This document shows positions 1 to 12,228 of a stretch of DNA of 64,000 nucleotides, piece by piece. This stretch comes from Zygnema cylindricum. Taxonomy: Eukaryota > Streptophyta > Zygnematophyceae > Zygnematales > Zygnemataceae. Positions within the stretch are counted from its first letter, which is position 1. Each line of letters starts with the position of its first letter. The DNA is taken from assembly GCA_037447655.1 (NCBI GenBank), contig JBBHKE010002535.1:51185-115184 (forward strand), written 5' to 3'. The notes below the pieces were generated by a model. It saw only the letters and a program-made list of their open reading frames with translations. It ran no database searches and had not been told where the DNA came from. The translations under genes and the position numbers were made by a program.

Positions 1-1
1 T

Positions 2-355
2 CAATTGTTATTGGACAGCCTCTATCAGGCAGCTCAGGCTCAGCGAAGGGAGTACACGGGAGTGGTGGGAGGTGGAGCTACTCCTTCGAGGACAATTCAT
101 CAATTTGGAGCCGATCCGTTTATTGCTTCAGCTAACATTCCTCCTCCTCCCTATGTTCAAATGGCGCTTAGGGCTCAACAGCAGATGGGAATGTTACTGC
201 AGCAGAAAATGATGGCCCAACACGCGTACTATTCATCGGTGTTAAGGGGAGAGACTCCTCTGAATCATCAGCAACTGAGTAACCCTCTGTACAATTGTAG
301 GAATGTAGACAATGTTGGAGTGCAGTACGGTAGTGTGCTTGTTCCGTATTTGTAA
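2..355 (+). CDS. C-terminus of a second clathrin-assembly (AP180/CALM-like) gene copy, cut by window edge
   Basis: This open frame enters from the left edge and ends at TAA 353-355; its 117 codons match the last 117 of the complete gene at 9286-12228. The protein is identical over the overlap. I count only synonymous changes (an ACG/ACC, an AAC/AAT and a CTG/CTA). It carries the same DPF motif and NPLY near the end, short motifs typical of unstructured AP180 tails that bind coat adaptors. An AATAAA hexamer overlaps the stop (355-360). The copy lies in the left arm of the inverted duplication on the opposite strand to the complete gene. Whether a whole second gene continues to the left or only this tail exists cannot be seen. 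The lack of amino-acid change beside clearly diverged non-coding sequence argues for a functional paralog or for gene conversion. Confidence 0.8.
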   Translation, partial: QLLLDSLYQAAQAQRREYTGVVGGGATPSRTIHQFGADPFIASANIPPPPYVQMALRAQQQMGMLLQQKMMAQHAYYSSVLRGETPLNHQQLSNPLYNCRNVDNVGVQYGSVLVPYL

Positions 356-887
356 ATAAATCAGTTACGGCAGTTTTTTTTGACCACGGCAAAGTTGTAC
401 ATTCTGTAGAAAGGAGCAGGCACTGGGAACGGCAAAATACTCGGAACCTTAGGCTTGTTGTATTTGTAACTTGTATTTTTTCTGAATAATCTTTATTTTT
501 TGTCTCGAAATTGAAAGAGTTATGTGGTTTTTGTAGTATATATATGGAAACAATAATATTCTTCGTAAAATTAGCATGATGGCAAACCATCTGAGTCCAG
601 TTGTGCAATAAAGATAAGATATAAGATATCCAGTAGTGTAGAAGATGGTAGCGGCGAGGTCAACGCTGGGTTTTGTAGAAAGCAATGCAGAAAAACCACC
701 AGCATAAAACAAAAGAGACACCATCAAAATACAGACCAAAATCGTTGCAAGCAACCGTAGGACGCAAAAATAGTAAAACCCGCGAAAGCGTCAACATGCC
801 GCCTGAGCAGGCAGCCTCACCTGAGCTGCGGCAAGTTCAACGACGAGCAACTAGATCAGTACACACGGTAAAGGTACCAAAGGAATC

Positions 888-1390
888 TACACCGTGAATC
901 GCTTAGTGTTAAGAAATGATTAGTGTAAAGATACAACACCGCGAATCGTTATAAGCGTTGAGAAATTATTAGTGTAAAGAAAAAATTAGCGTCATTCATT
1001 CTAATTTAGTGCCATTAGACGTGGCAGATTTTTGGTCAGCATCCTTAAATAGTGTAGTTTATTCTATTTAAGGTATTAATGTCAAAATTTTGGGGCGCCG
1101 ATATAGAGTTCATAACGCTAATAACGATTCACGGTGTAGTGTTAATAATTCTATGTTGGGTTCAAGGGCCTTAACGCCAACAAAACATTATTGCTAATTT
1201 ATCTATCTAACACAAATTTGGTTACTCATTCCCATAGTGTAGCCGCTATATCCTGTGTTCACATTATCGACGTTCTCGCGATTTGCTCCCGTTTTTACGA
1301 CTGGGAATCAAATCCGAGTGCGCTTTTTCCGTAGAGACACACTTATTTGACACTTATTCGGTTCGTCTAACCGAAATAATGAAAAGTTTA
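888..1390. mobile_element. Truncated TA-flanked MITE-like element (506-bp family), left-arm copy
   Basis: Starts with TA then CACCGTGAATCGC at 888-902 and runs through the same interior as the right-arm copy 8254-8759, inverted. It is interrupted by the element at 935-1138. Its other end is missing: similarity jumps near 1390 from the equivalent of ~8450 to the equivalent of ~7890, so a deletion removed the distal terminus in this arm. No coding capacity seen. Confidence 0.6.
935..1138. mobile_element. ~200-bp MITE-like element nested in the left arm only
   Basis: The ends are inverted repeats: ACACCGCGAATCGTTATAAGCG at the left, and at the right the complement of ACACCGTGAATCGTTATTAGCG. It lies inside a larger related element and is absent from the matching place in the right arm (near 8715-8740). 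It is therefore an insertion that postdates the duplication, or a clean loss from the other arm. Too short to code for a protein. Confidence 0.7.
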
Positions 1391-1689
1391 TTTCTACGTC
1401 TAACCATCAATGCAAAACACTAATAACATCCTGCTGCATAAAAATTGTGGTGACGTTTCTTTCAAGTTCAGAGGAAATAAGAGCATCAACAAAGTCGTAA
1501 GCCATTTGCGTCTTGAATTTTTCCTAATCTAACCGCTAGAAAGGTCTTTTCGACTATTGCAGACTTGGAAGATACACTGAACAACTTTTAATGATACAAA
1601 CACTGATCAGGGCCCTTATATTGTAGTACAATTTTTTTTTCCCTTCACAACCACCTAAGTACGATTATTTTAATTTCACCTGTTTTTAA

Positions 1690-2035
1690 CACTGGTTCAC
1701 GAGATGTGTCTGTGTACTGCTCATTATTTCGCACAACATACAGATAAAGTGACAAATAACAGCACCCACAACAGACAGTGCACTTAGATTTGATTCCTAG
1801 AAACAAAGACAGGAGAATCGCACGATTCTGATCTCACATGTGCAGATGTCCACTCTGTGACACAGACTATATCAGCTACAAAATGGGAATATGCATCCAT
1901 ATTCACGTTAGACGCATAAATACGTATTAACTTTAGTTAGGGTTAAGGCCTTGAACCCAAAATAGAATTGGTAAAAGCTTTTTCCTTCACTCTAAGAACT
2001 TCTTTATACTAATAGTGCTTCGCGGTTTACTACAA
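1690..2035. mobile_element. Second MITE-like repeat, left-arm copy
   Basis: This segment reads as the inverted, single-copy counterpart of 7091-7560 in the right arm. It ends at about 2020 in a terminus of the CACCGCGAAGC type and includes the shared block with the GTTCAAGGCCTTAACCCTAA-like motif. The right arm has a tandem duplication of this block, while here it is present once. No reading frame of note. Confidence 0.45.
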
Positions 2036-3496
2036 GATTTGTATAATTATATAAAAAATTGTCAAAATTGTAAAAGGTTCTACTTGGCGAAAATTGTTCC
2101 CAGAGACATCATCCACCACAGCCTCATCTCCCTGGCTACAAAGTTGCATCTGACCAAGGTGCATCATGGTTAAAACTCAGGAAAAAAACATAACGACTGA
2201 TGCAGTTCCAAAACATTATGCTTTCAAACCAATTATCATGTACAGCTTGGTAATGCGAAAAGCAAAAAGAAAAAGTCAATACTTGCTCTTTTTTAGAAAA
2301 TGGCACTTCAACTCAATTGTACACGTCAACAAAATATTAGATAGCATACTGAACTTTCTTGGAGATGCTGCTAATTTGGCACTTAGATTGCAGACAGAAA
2401 CCACAGCCAAAGCCAGAAGATTCTCTCATACGAAAAACTAGGCAAGTCCTTTGAGATGGCACCCAAACCTGCTATAGATCTGCAAACTACCTCCAAGTGT
2501 TGCAACATTTCCTGCTATTTGCACACGGTATTCTGGCAGCAAAATGAACTACTCAACATGGCTAATGCAATTTATCATTTTACTTTGAACTTTGCTGATT
2601 GCTTCATATTGGAAAGTGGACAACAAGGGACAGCCAGTGATGGGTTCTCCATAAAATTTCTGGTTTCTACAGTTAATAACCTAATTGCTCCTTTCAATAG
2701 CACTTGGCTCTTACCTGTCCAATCCTCCTTAAAATTGTAAAAACTGACATCAGAGATCTGAGAAAAACAGATTATGCCCTGTTGCAACATTGTCGAAAGA
2801 GTGACTAATGACACAAGATAGCCATACAAAAGCAGTTCCAAATAGAACGAGACAAAAAGCTAGATAAATACCAAACAATAAATTCCTCCAAGAGAAATAG
2901 CAGAAGTCCACTGACTTCCGCTACTGACGGAATGCTTTGGGCATAGCCGGCATAGTACAAACACTGCAACAAACTTATACTATTCATGCCATCCTATGCC
3001 ATTCACATAACAAGAAACTGTCATTAAAAAGCTTAACAAAATGTTTGTGCCGAAGAATTTGTTTGACAAGAACAAGCAGGTGCATCAATGGGAATAAAAG
3101 CCACAATAACGCAGAGCAACCATCAATGGGAGTTCAGAATGACACTGCTTGAATCTCTCTTGCAGTATTGCAGACATACTATCAATTCCTCCAATCTACA
3201 TCAAAAGGAAAGAAATACAAGCCACCCATATTCATGGATGAGCCTAAAACAGTCAAAACCCCAAAACAAGTGACAACAAGAATGGAAATTCAGCCAAGGC
3301 TCAATGACCTTGCTCGTTCTTTCAAACGAAACCCTTGAACACATTTGTACGCCGTATCATATTGCTCTCATGCAGTGCAGTACAGTGCCAGACTAACTTT
3401 GCTTTCAATTCTCCGCTAAACAACAGTCACAACCTGTCACAAGTTATTCCTCACTTAAAAGGAGGCAGCAGCAGTATTACTTCTCCTTCACACCTC

Positions 3497-4313
<817 letters not shown>

Positions 4314-4362
4314 GGTTGCAAGGAAAAAATAGAAGGACAAGTCCTGGTAAGAAGGGACTGAA

Positions 4363-4374
4363 CGCCACGTGGCG
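4363..4374. promoter_or_regulatory. Palindromic G-box (CGCCACGTGGCG)
   Basis: A perfect 12-bp palindrome around CACGTG, 50 bp upstream of the RPS15A start codon. G-boxes are bound by plant bZIP and bHLH factors. At this distance it may fall in the 5' UTR rather than the core promoter. Confidence 0.55.
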
Positions 4375-4410
4375 GCTTTGACGAAGCAAAGGCAGGGAAA
4401 AAGAGCTTCG

Positions 4411-4418
4411 TTAGGGTT
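4411..4418 (-). promoter_or_regulatory. Telo-box (AACCCTAA) upstream of RPS15A
   Basis: TTAGGGTT on the plus strand, about 98 bp upstream of the RPS15A ATG. Telo-boxes are frequent in the promoters of plant ribosomal protein genes. The motif is short, so function is inferred from its position. Confidence 0.5.
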
Positions 4419-5250
4419 ACTAGAAAGCTATGTAGAGGTGGCCATGGCTGGCGCAACGTAGAGTTCGGATCGAAGGCTGAGATTCGCCTAGCGGCCCCAG
4501 CCGGCCTATGAGTGAATCCACACCGTTCGTTGAAAGATTGATACATGACTGCCAGATATAGTGCGAATTAAACTGCAACACTGTAATACAATACGCATGT
4601 AGCAGTGCAGTGCAATGTTGCACATTTAATGCTTTTTGAGCAGCGTTCAGCGATTTCCCGTATGAAACATAACGGTAGAACAAAAGGTACTTCCAGTTAT
4701 CGTTTGGGGCCCAAATGGTTTCGAACCGAACTAAACTGGTTTTCTGCGTTGTTCGGTTTCGCAAATCAACTAACAGTTTGAATCGGAGAGATTTGTTTTA
4801 CTGACGGTTTGAATCGAAATGACTTGTTTCGAACTACATGAAAAAACGACATGGTTCGGGGGTTCGATCATACTAGCCAGACCTGCGCGAAGTCAAAAGT
4901 ACGTCTGCGAAAACCAGTTCCGCAGTTTTATTAACTCCAGAACAGTAATGTACTGTAGCTGGCATGAAGAAACCGTTAAACAGCGCAGCGACAGAAACTC
5001 TATCGCATACTGCGCTTACGACGTTTTGTGACATCGCTAATTGTGCATCACCGTTAGATCCTGGATCACACGCACCATGCCATCATCGTAATGATTGATT
5101 GTTCAGTCAGGACAAAACGACGTCGTGCGAAGATTTGCGACCAATTTGCGTCGCACACACTCTCCTCTTTCCCAATGCCTGCCGCCATGGCATTCCTTTC
5201 TCACCCTCGGAAGTGCCGCTCGTGCAGGCCTTCATCCGGACCTTGCAGCC

Positions 5251-6341
5251 ATGGTACGTTATTTGCTGCGCTATTCGTACCATTGAATACACCATTGCAT
5301 ACACCATCTTTCATCTTCATCTCTAGACATCGCAGAAGGAGACTGAATTTAGAATAATGGGCTATGTTTTCTTGAATATCGGACAGCATGTAGCATCTGT
5401 TTTCTACTTGGCCTGTTTGAGTTATTGAAACTGATTAATGTGAGGGTACTGGATGGTCTGCAGACGAAGGGTACTGCTTCTTTCGGTAAGAGACGGAACA
5501 AGTCGCACACTCTATGTCGCCGTTGCGGTCGACGAAGTTTCCATGTGCAGAAGGCTCGCTGTTCCTCCTGCGCATACCCTGCCGCCCGCACTCGCCACTG
5601 TAAGTCTCTGCAGGCTGGACTGCTGCTCATGGCGGCTACCATGAACCTTTCTGAACCTCTCTCTTTCTCGCTTTTGAACCTCTCTGTCCAGAATAATTCC
5701 AGCCGTTTTGCATGTACTGGGTCTTCACGCGGTGTCAATTCAGCTATTATTTCTTGAGAAAATTAGGTCAGAGCTTTTATCTAGGCTGTACGTTTAGGGT
5801 TAGGGTTCAGCAGTTGTCAATTAAGTATTAAGTTTTTCTGAGCCAAGTATTCTTTTTCACCTTCGTTTCTTCGCAGACCAATGGAGTCAGAAGGCCATCC
5901 GCAGGAAGACCACAGGCTCGGGAAGAATGCGCTACCTTAAGACTTTGCCTCGACGCTTCAGCAACAATTTCCGGGAGGGTGAGTTTCAGGACTCTATGGC
6001 GTCTTTATATGCCTTTTTCATCCTTCTTCAGCTGTGTTTCTTAAACATCTTAAAATACCAGAAAATGTTTTTCAGTACCAAATGTCTTTAGAGAGAGGAA
6101 TCTCTTATGTGAACAGCAATCCCCAACTGAATATTTGGCTGTTAATTAGCTGCTCAGATGCCATCGTGATTGTTAGGCTTTTAGGGTTTTAAGTCTTCAA
6201 GATAATAATCGACACCCTTCGTTGTCACTTACTGTTTTGTATCATCCTGATAGACATTTATGGTGCATTTATATGGCTATCTTGGGATGGACAGGAACCC
6301 AAGCTCCTCCCAAGAAGAAGGTCGCTGCTGCCTCCTTTTAA
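5251..6341 (+). CDS. RPL37: 60S ribosomal protein L37 (eL37)
   Basis: Zinc-binding large-subunit protein eL37. Four exons: 5251-5253 (the ATG alone, followed by gtacgt), 5464-5599, 5877-5978 and 6295-6341; total 288 nt, 95 aa, the usual length. Exon 2 starts [20 protein letters not shown] and carries the four cysteines of the zinc ribbon (CRRC and CSSC). Exon 3 has [19 protein letters not shown]. Exon 4 ends [11 protein letters not shown]-stop. All introns are GT-AG and phases agree. Because the start codon sits alone at the end of exon 1, an ORF search finds the protein without its true start. The last 18 bp are repeated, inverted, at 3455-3472 at the edge of the left duplication arm. Intron 2 contains a short TTAGGG-like run (about 5797-5812), too short to be telomeric. 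Confidence 0.95.
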
Positions 6342-7150
6342 GTGAGGAATAACTTGTTACAGGTTGTGACTGTTGTTTAGCGGAGAGATGAAAGCAAAGT
6401 TAGCGGAGAATTGAAAGCAAAGTTAGTCTTGTCTGGCACTGTACTGCACTGCATGAGAGCAACATGATACGGCGTACAAATGTGTACAAGGGTTTCGTTT
6501 GAAAGAATGAGCAAGGTCATTGAGCCTTGCCTGAATTTCCATTCTTGTTGTCAGTCGTTTTGGGTTTTTGACTGTTTTAGGCTCATACATGAATATGGGT
6601 GGCTTATCTTTGGCAATTTCTTTCCCTTTGATGTATTTGTATTTCATATCGGATTGTGCCAACTCAAAGGACTTGCCTAGTTTTGCGTATGAGAGAATCT
6701 TCTGGCTTTGGCTGTGGTTTCTGTATGCAATCTAAGTGCCAAATTAGCAGCATCTCCAAGAAAGTTCAGTATGCTATCTAATATTTTGTTGACGTGTACA
6801 ATTGAGTTGAAGTGCCATTTTCTAAAAAAGAGCAATTATTGACTTTTTCTTTTCGCTTTTCGCATTACCAAGCTGTACATGATAATTGGTTTGAAAGCAT
6901 AATGTTTTGGAACTGCATCAGTCGTTCTGTTTTTTTCCTGAGTTTTAACCATGATGCACCTTGGTCAGGTGCAACTTGGTAGCCAGGGAGATGAGGCTGT
7001 GGTGGATGATGTCTCTGGGAACAATTTTCGCCAAGTAGAACCTTTTACAATTTTGACAATTTTTTATCTAATTATACAAATCTTGTAGTATACCGCGAAG
7101 CACTGTTAGTATTAAGTTCTTAGAGTAAAGAAAAACGGTATTAAGAATTA

Positions 7151-7486
7151 TATTTTGGGTTCAAGCCCTTAACCCTAACTAAAGTGAATACGTATTTATA
7201 CGTCTAATGTGAATATGGATATGCATATTCCCATTTTGTATCTGATATATTCTGTGTCACAGAGTCGACATCTGCACATGTGAGATCAGAATCGTGCGAT
7301 TCTCCTGTCTTTGTTACTTCTATTTTGGGTTCAAGGCCTTAACCCTAACTAAAGTTAATACGTCTTTATACGTCTAACGTGAATATGGATGCATATTCCC
7401 ATTTTGTAGCTGATGTAGTCTGTGTCACAGAGTCGACATCTGCACATGTGAGATCAGAATCGTGCGATTCTCCCGTCTTTGTTACC
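7151..7486. repeat. 170-bp tandem duplication inside the right arm
   Basis: Two adjacent copies start at 7151 and 7321, both opening TATTTTGGGTTCAAG and running to TCTTTGTTAC. They differ by a few substitutions and a 2-bp indel. The matching sequence in the left arm (about 1795-1970) is present once. The unit is part of a MITE-like repeat whose end, TACCGCGAAGCACTG, lies at 7091. Confidence 0.8.
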
Positions 7487-8253
7487 AGGAATCAAATATA
7501 AGTGCGCTGTCTGGTTTCCTGTGTGTTGTGCGAAATAATGAACAGTACACAGACACATCTTGTAACCAGTATTAAAAACAGGTTAAATTAAAATAATCTG
7601 ACTTATGTTGTTGTGAAGGGAAAAATAAAATTAGTACTTCAATTTAAGGACCCCAATTAGTGTTAGTATCATTAGGAGTTGTTCAGTGTATCTTCCAAGT
7701 CTGCAATAGTCCAAAAGACCATTCTAGCGGTTAAACCTTTCTTTTAATCTTATTTATTAGTGTTGGAAGATTGGGGAAAATTCAAGACGCAAATGGCTTA
7801 CGACCATGTTGATGCCCTTTTTCCTCTGAACCTGAAAGAAACGCTACCACAATTTTTATGCAGCCGGATGTCATTATTTTTGCATTGATGGTTGATTCTT
7901 CGGAATTTCAATTTCGGCCTTTGAAAATCAATGAGACAGATCAATGACGATTTAAATCCAACATTTCGCTGGATACTCAATTTCGACAATGATCATTTAT
8001 TTAACACTTAATGTAAAGCGTTAACATTTATTTTAGTGAAAACCCATGTAGCATAGAAATCTGAAGTATCATTGACACTTGTAAATAATTGTCAAATATT
8101 GAAGTACTTGCACTTTTGGTGAATTACAGTCTAAGGTACAGGAAAAGACAAGCGTTCAAAGCGATTGCTTAAACTCATTGGATAGTTTTTTCTTAACTTT
8201 AAACGTTTCAGGACAGCACTGGTGTATATGACCCTGAAATCCACTGGATAGTT

Positions 8254-8759
8254 TACTGTGAATCACTATTGGCGTTAATGGCGCTAATTCGGAGCCCCCA
8301 ATTTTTGAACCTCGAATCTAAAATTGATTTAATAACTCTATTTTTTATTTTTACATTAATATAGGTACTATTTTATTAATGTTAATTACTCCAATTCCGA
8401 CTGTTTTTAAATTGTGTAATGCAGGAAATGTGTCAATCCGTACCAACACTGTTCATTATTTCGGTCAGACGTACAGAATAAGTGTCAGATAAGCGTGTCG
8501 CTACGGATAAAGAGCACTCATAAAGAGAATTTGATTCCCAGTCATAAAGACGGGAGCTAATCGCGGGAACGTGTTCTCACATGTTCAAACATCGAGAATG
8601 TGAACACAGGTTATAGCAGCTACACTATGGGAATGTGTATCCAAATTCATGTTAGATGGATAAATTAGCGTTAATGTTTTGTTGGCGTTAGGCCCTTGAA
8701 CCCAAAATATAATTATTAACACTGATTGTTTCTTTACACTATAAGCGATTCACAGTGTA
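8254..8759. mobile_element. 506-bp TA-flanked MITE-like element
   Basis: Inverted ends: TACTGTGAATCACTATTGGCG at the left, and at the right the complement of TACACTGTGAATCGC. TA lies at both borders, which fits a TA-targeting (Tc1/mariner-like) element, though the superfamily is inference. The interior includes ATCGCGGGAACGTGTTCTCA and a GTGTCAATCCGTAC block. Related interiors occur at 18837-19242 and 63048-63450. No transposase frame. Confidence 0.65.
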
Positions 8760-9285
8760 TATTCCTTTCGTTCCTTGACCGTGTGTACTGATCTAGTTGC
8801 TCGTCGTTGAACTTGCCGCAGCTCAGGTGAGGCTGCCTGCTCAGGCGGCATGTTGTCACTTCCGCGGGTTTTACTATTTTTGCGTCCTACGTCCGCTTGC
8901 ACCGATTTTTGTCTATATTTTGATGGTTTCTCTTTTATTTTCTGCTGGTGGTTTTTCTGCATTCATTTCTGCGAAACCCAGTGTTGACCTTGCCACTATC
9001 TTCTTTTCTAGCACCATCTTCTATACTAGTGGATACCTTATATCTTATCTTTTATTGCACAAAGATGGTTTGCCATCACGCTTATTTAATGAAGAATATT
9101 ATTGTTTCCATATATACTACAAAAACCACATAACTCTTTCAATTTCGAGACGAAAAATAAAGATTACTCAGAAAAAATACAAGTTACAGATACAACAAGC
9201 CTAAGGTTCCGAGTATTTCGCAGTTCCCAGTGCCTGCTCCTTTCTACAGTATGTACAACTTTGCCGTGGGTCGTAGATGATTTAT

Positions 9286-12228
9286 TTACAAATACGGAAC
9301 AAGCACACTACCGTACTGCACTCCAACATTGTCTACATTCCTACAATTGTATAGAGGGTTACTCAGTTGCTGATGATTCAGAGGAGTCTCTCCCCTTAAC
9401 ACCGATGAATAGTACGCGTGTTGGGCCATCATTTTCTGCTGCAGTAACATTCCCATCTGCTGTTGAGCCCTAAGCGCCATTTGAACATAGGGAGGAGGAG
9501 GAATATTAGCTGAAGCAATAAACGGATCGGCTCCAAATTGATGAATTGTCCTCGAAGGAGTAGCTCCACCTCCCACCACTCCGGTGTACTCCCTTCGCTG
9601 AGCCTGAGCTGCCTGATAGAGGCTGTCCAATAACAATTGATCAAACCCTCGAGGCATGACTGGTTGGGGCAGATAAGGGACGAGAGAAGTAGGCTCCGAT
9701 ACCGATGCTCCTTCCCATCCTCCTCTACCCGATTGCTGCGACTCTCCGTTATACAGGGACCTGTCCCATGCGACTCTCTGTTGACTATTACTGTGACCGT
9801 TTATTTCCTGAAGAGCCTGTGAATTCTGCTGAGACTGTGAGGGAGTAGAGTACTTGTCTGTAGCAAACAGCGCACGCCACGTGTCATCAAACTGCTGAGA
9901 CGCCGCGGCTGAGATCGCTGCTGACTTGGCGGATTCTGTCTGTTCTGGTGCCCCTGGGATCATGACCGGCTGCATAATTCTTCCGTCAGTTACGGCCAAC
10001 GGCCGGTTCCCTGCGCTTCTATCGGACGAATTTTCCATCAAGTAGTTTTCTAAGTTTTGCAAGTAGGATTCCCCCATGACAGTGACAGTCGGGAATGTAA
10101 CACCTTCCCCGACGCCTAGTTCCCCGAATCGATGGTACAAAAGGGCGAGACCCTCGGCCTGATCAGCAGCTCTGCGGTAAATTCTGAGGCAATCAAAGGC
10201 CTGCATTGGACAGCAACAGTTTCAAAACATCAGCGAGAGCGACGGATAAAGAGGATTGAGGTTTTTACATGGCAATTTATCCAGCCACTGCTCTCTAAAT
10301 ATTTCTAAAGAGCTTCGACAATCTGTCTTCACATCTGCCATAGTCCTATGGTTTCATGAAGCGCTATCAAACAAGTTGAAAATGCTTATTCGCTTTAGAA
10401 ATCATCACCATTCAACGCAATTGCCGAAACTATATCCATAAAAGTCAAAGCTCCTCATTTCCACACTCACCTGTTCTCTGTTCATACCACCAAATCTCTC
10501 CACCAGCTCCATCAAAGCGTAGTTGACGCTGCCATACAAGTCAAAGCTGTCCCTCAAAACAAACTCAAGGGCATTCACTAACATGGAACAACCGGCCCAG
10601 TGTTGTGAGGTAGGCTGACAGTGAAGCAGTTTCTCCAATAACTCCTGCAAAGAATTCACCTGCCTCAGCAGCGTCTCTGACCTCTGTTCCTTCCAGTAAG
10701 CCTTTCCAAGACTACCCCCTTGACTTGCTTCTGCCCCATCCACTTTCGGCCGTCGAGCCCAACCCACGAGGCTTATAACCTTAGCACACTTTATCCGTTC
10801 AAAGACAAAGAGGGCGTACGCTCTAACAAATGCTGTTTGGTTTTTTGAAGTGAGGCCAGGTCGGGCTACAAAGGAGTAGGCAATCAGCTGGAGGTCTAAA
10901 ATGGATGGGCCCGTACTGGAGGAGTCGAACATTTCTAAAAGGTCCTTCTCCACTGCTTGGCTTCCACAGCGCAGCAGCTGTTGCAACAGCAGAAGCCCTG
11001 AAAAGAGGACAAACAAGAGGAAAAATTACTTGAAATGTCAGCAATAGTAGAATGATAAAAACCGCTATCGAAAATTAAATTGACGAGGAAAAATTCTAAA
11101 TGCACAGCTACAACCACTACAAAGATATGGAAACCCGTCTTAAAATTGAAATAGCGCCCCGACAAACCAGAGCCGTTGGATTCTTAGCCGTACTATTATT
11201 AGTTGTGGCTTATAAGTAACAACTGCGTTAAAATGGAATTCAGAAACCGTGAAGCATTACAACACGCAGATCCCTAAAAAATCCTAAAAAATGCTTCAAA
11301 CCGCCAAATATCCACCGCCAGCATAAATAGACGTCACACTTGCATTTGATATGCCGACGGGCTCGAGAACCGTCCCAACAATTTTAGGAACCCTACTATG
11401 GTTATAATACACAGGTAAAGACAATGAAAAAACAAAATTGTACTAATGTCGAAAACACAAATAAGTTGAGAAAGGTGGATAGAATTGACGAACATTGTTT
11501 ACAGGATTACAGGAGATTTTCTTCTGATTAGATTATGGCCTGCAAACTTAAAGAGTGCTCTTCAAGCACATGACGCCTTTCGAGTGATAAACCAGATAGG
11601 AAAAATTAAACCACTCTCAAATCTTTAGTGGTACGAAAATGAAACAGAAAGCTTCATTTCAGAAAAAACAAAAAAAATCCGATGTCCATTTCAGCATCTA
11701 CACGGTTGGACCAAGGGAGATTACGCTCAATTTTTTAATTTCCCATACACCAGAGAAGAAAAACGGAATTACAATTGGACATGGAACATAGAAAAACTAA
11801 AGAGTGACAGCATAATGAAATTTCTATGAACGAATGCAATCGCTTCGATAAAAAAAAAAAAAGGAACGAACAAAAAAAAAAAAAAAACCGTCTTTCAAAA
11901 ATCTTTGCCTAACGTCTTCCCAAACTGCTTTCCACCATGATCTCAAGAGCTTCTCGCCCAGGTTTTCCGTACCTTTGACTGCCGTTGACCAGTCCGATGT
12001 GCCTTTCAACCTTTTCCCTAAAGTGTCCACGAAATACCACAAGTGGTCCCATGACTGCGAACCTGCAGACAACAAACGCCGTATTTGCTGCTCAGAGGGA
12101 GCCTCGCTGCTCCCGCTGGTCACTGCTTCCACTTCGTATTTCAGAGCCTCGGCGTCCTTCTGCGGAATACACGCTATTCGCGTATTGGCAGGCAGCAAGT
12201 CAGCTTCGGTCCATGCCTGCTCAGCCAT
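9286..12228 (-). CDS. Clathrin-assembly protein with ANTH domain (AP180/CALM-like)
   Basis: Adaptor-type protein expected to bind membranes through its ANTH domain and recruit clathrin through a long disordered tail. Three exons: 12228-11973, 10997-10471 and 10200-9286; GT-AG, phases agree, 565 aa. I start at the first ATG (MAEQAWTEADLL). The ANTH core is clear: about residues 45-95 (EQQIRRLLSAG, GKRLKGTSDWSTAVKG), the FVRAYALFVFERIKC helix, and YGSVNYALMELVERFGGM joined to AFDCLRIYRRAADQAEGLA. The tail is rich in Q, S and A, with DPF at 486-488 and NPLY near the end. Oddity: the lysine-rich helix that opens family members (KAxGAVKDQTSIGLAKV-like, which binds phosphoinositides) is not present, and ADLLPANTRIACIP stands in its place. 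An unseen 5' exon could supply it. The last exon is duplicated at 2-355. Confidence 0.9.

Larger units (their letters stand above)
1..3472. repeat. Left arm of large inverted duplication
   Basis: Reverse complement of about 6324-9640. Landmarks: the clathrin-assembly tail (2-355 versus 9286-9639), the block at 685-897 versus 8750-8962, the block at 1438-1560 versus about 7700-7860, and 2100-3470 versus 6326-7020. The inner breakpoint is sharp. At 3455-3472 the arm still carries the last codons and stop of RPL37 (AAASF-stop, inverted), then similarity stops 24 bp short of the RPS15A stop codon. The outer limit lies beyond the window. Relative to the right arm it has gained a ~200-bp element (935-1138) and lost about 0.5 kb near 1390. 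Apart from the CDS tail I see no gene in it. Confidence 0.88.
4314..5250. promoter_or_regulatory. Divergent intergenic region between RPS15A and RPL37
   Basis: This 937-bp region holds the 5' UTRs and promoters of both ribosomal protein genes, with no coding frame I can support. A 12-bp palindromic G-box and a telo-box lie on the RPS15A side. Its middle (about 4640-4930) has repeated TTCGAACCGAAC/GGTTTGAATCG-type words that suggest an old degenerate repeat. Shared regulation of the pair is inference from the arrangement. Confidence 0.6.
6324..9640. repeat. Right arm of large inverted duplication
   Basis: Inverted counterpart of 1-3472. It begins inside the last exon of RPL37 and runs through the clathrin-assembly gene's 3' end; similarity is lost at 9640 only because the window starts there on the other side. 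It holds two features absent from the left arm: a ~25-bp tandem duplication at about 6376-6424 and a 170-bp tandem duplication at 7151-7486. The native RPL37 3' end and the complete clathrin-assembly gene are on this side, so this is probably the source copy. Between 6342 and 9285 I see no gene. Confidence 0.88.

Noticed and set aside
4853-4880. GGTTCGATC word as a possible tRNA B-box
   Set aside because: No A-box or cloverleaf pairing around it.
5797-5812. TTAGGGTTAGGG run taken as an interstitial telomere
   Set aside because: Only about two units, inside RPL37 intron 2; chance or telo-box-like.
5979-6294. RPL37 intron 3 as a snoRNA host
   Set aside because: No convincing C/D (RTGATGA...CTGA) or H/ACA box pair in the intron.
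8797-9204. 135-codon hydrophobic frame opposite the duplicated block, with a similar frame at 449-754
   Set aside because: It overlaps the other-strand frame and differs between arms by frameshifts and indels; most likely a shadow of A/T-rich sequence.
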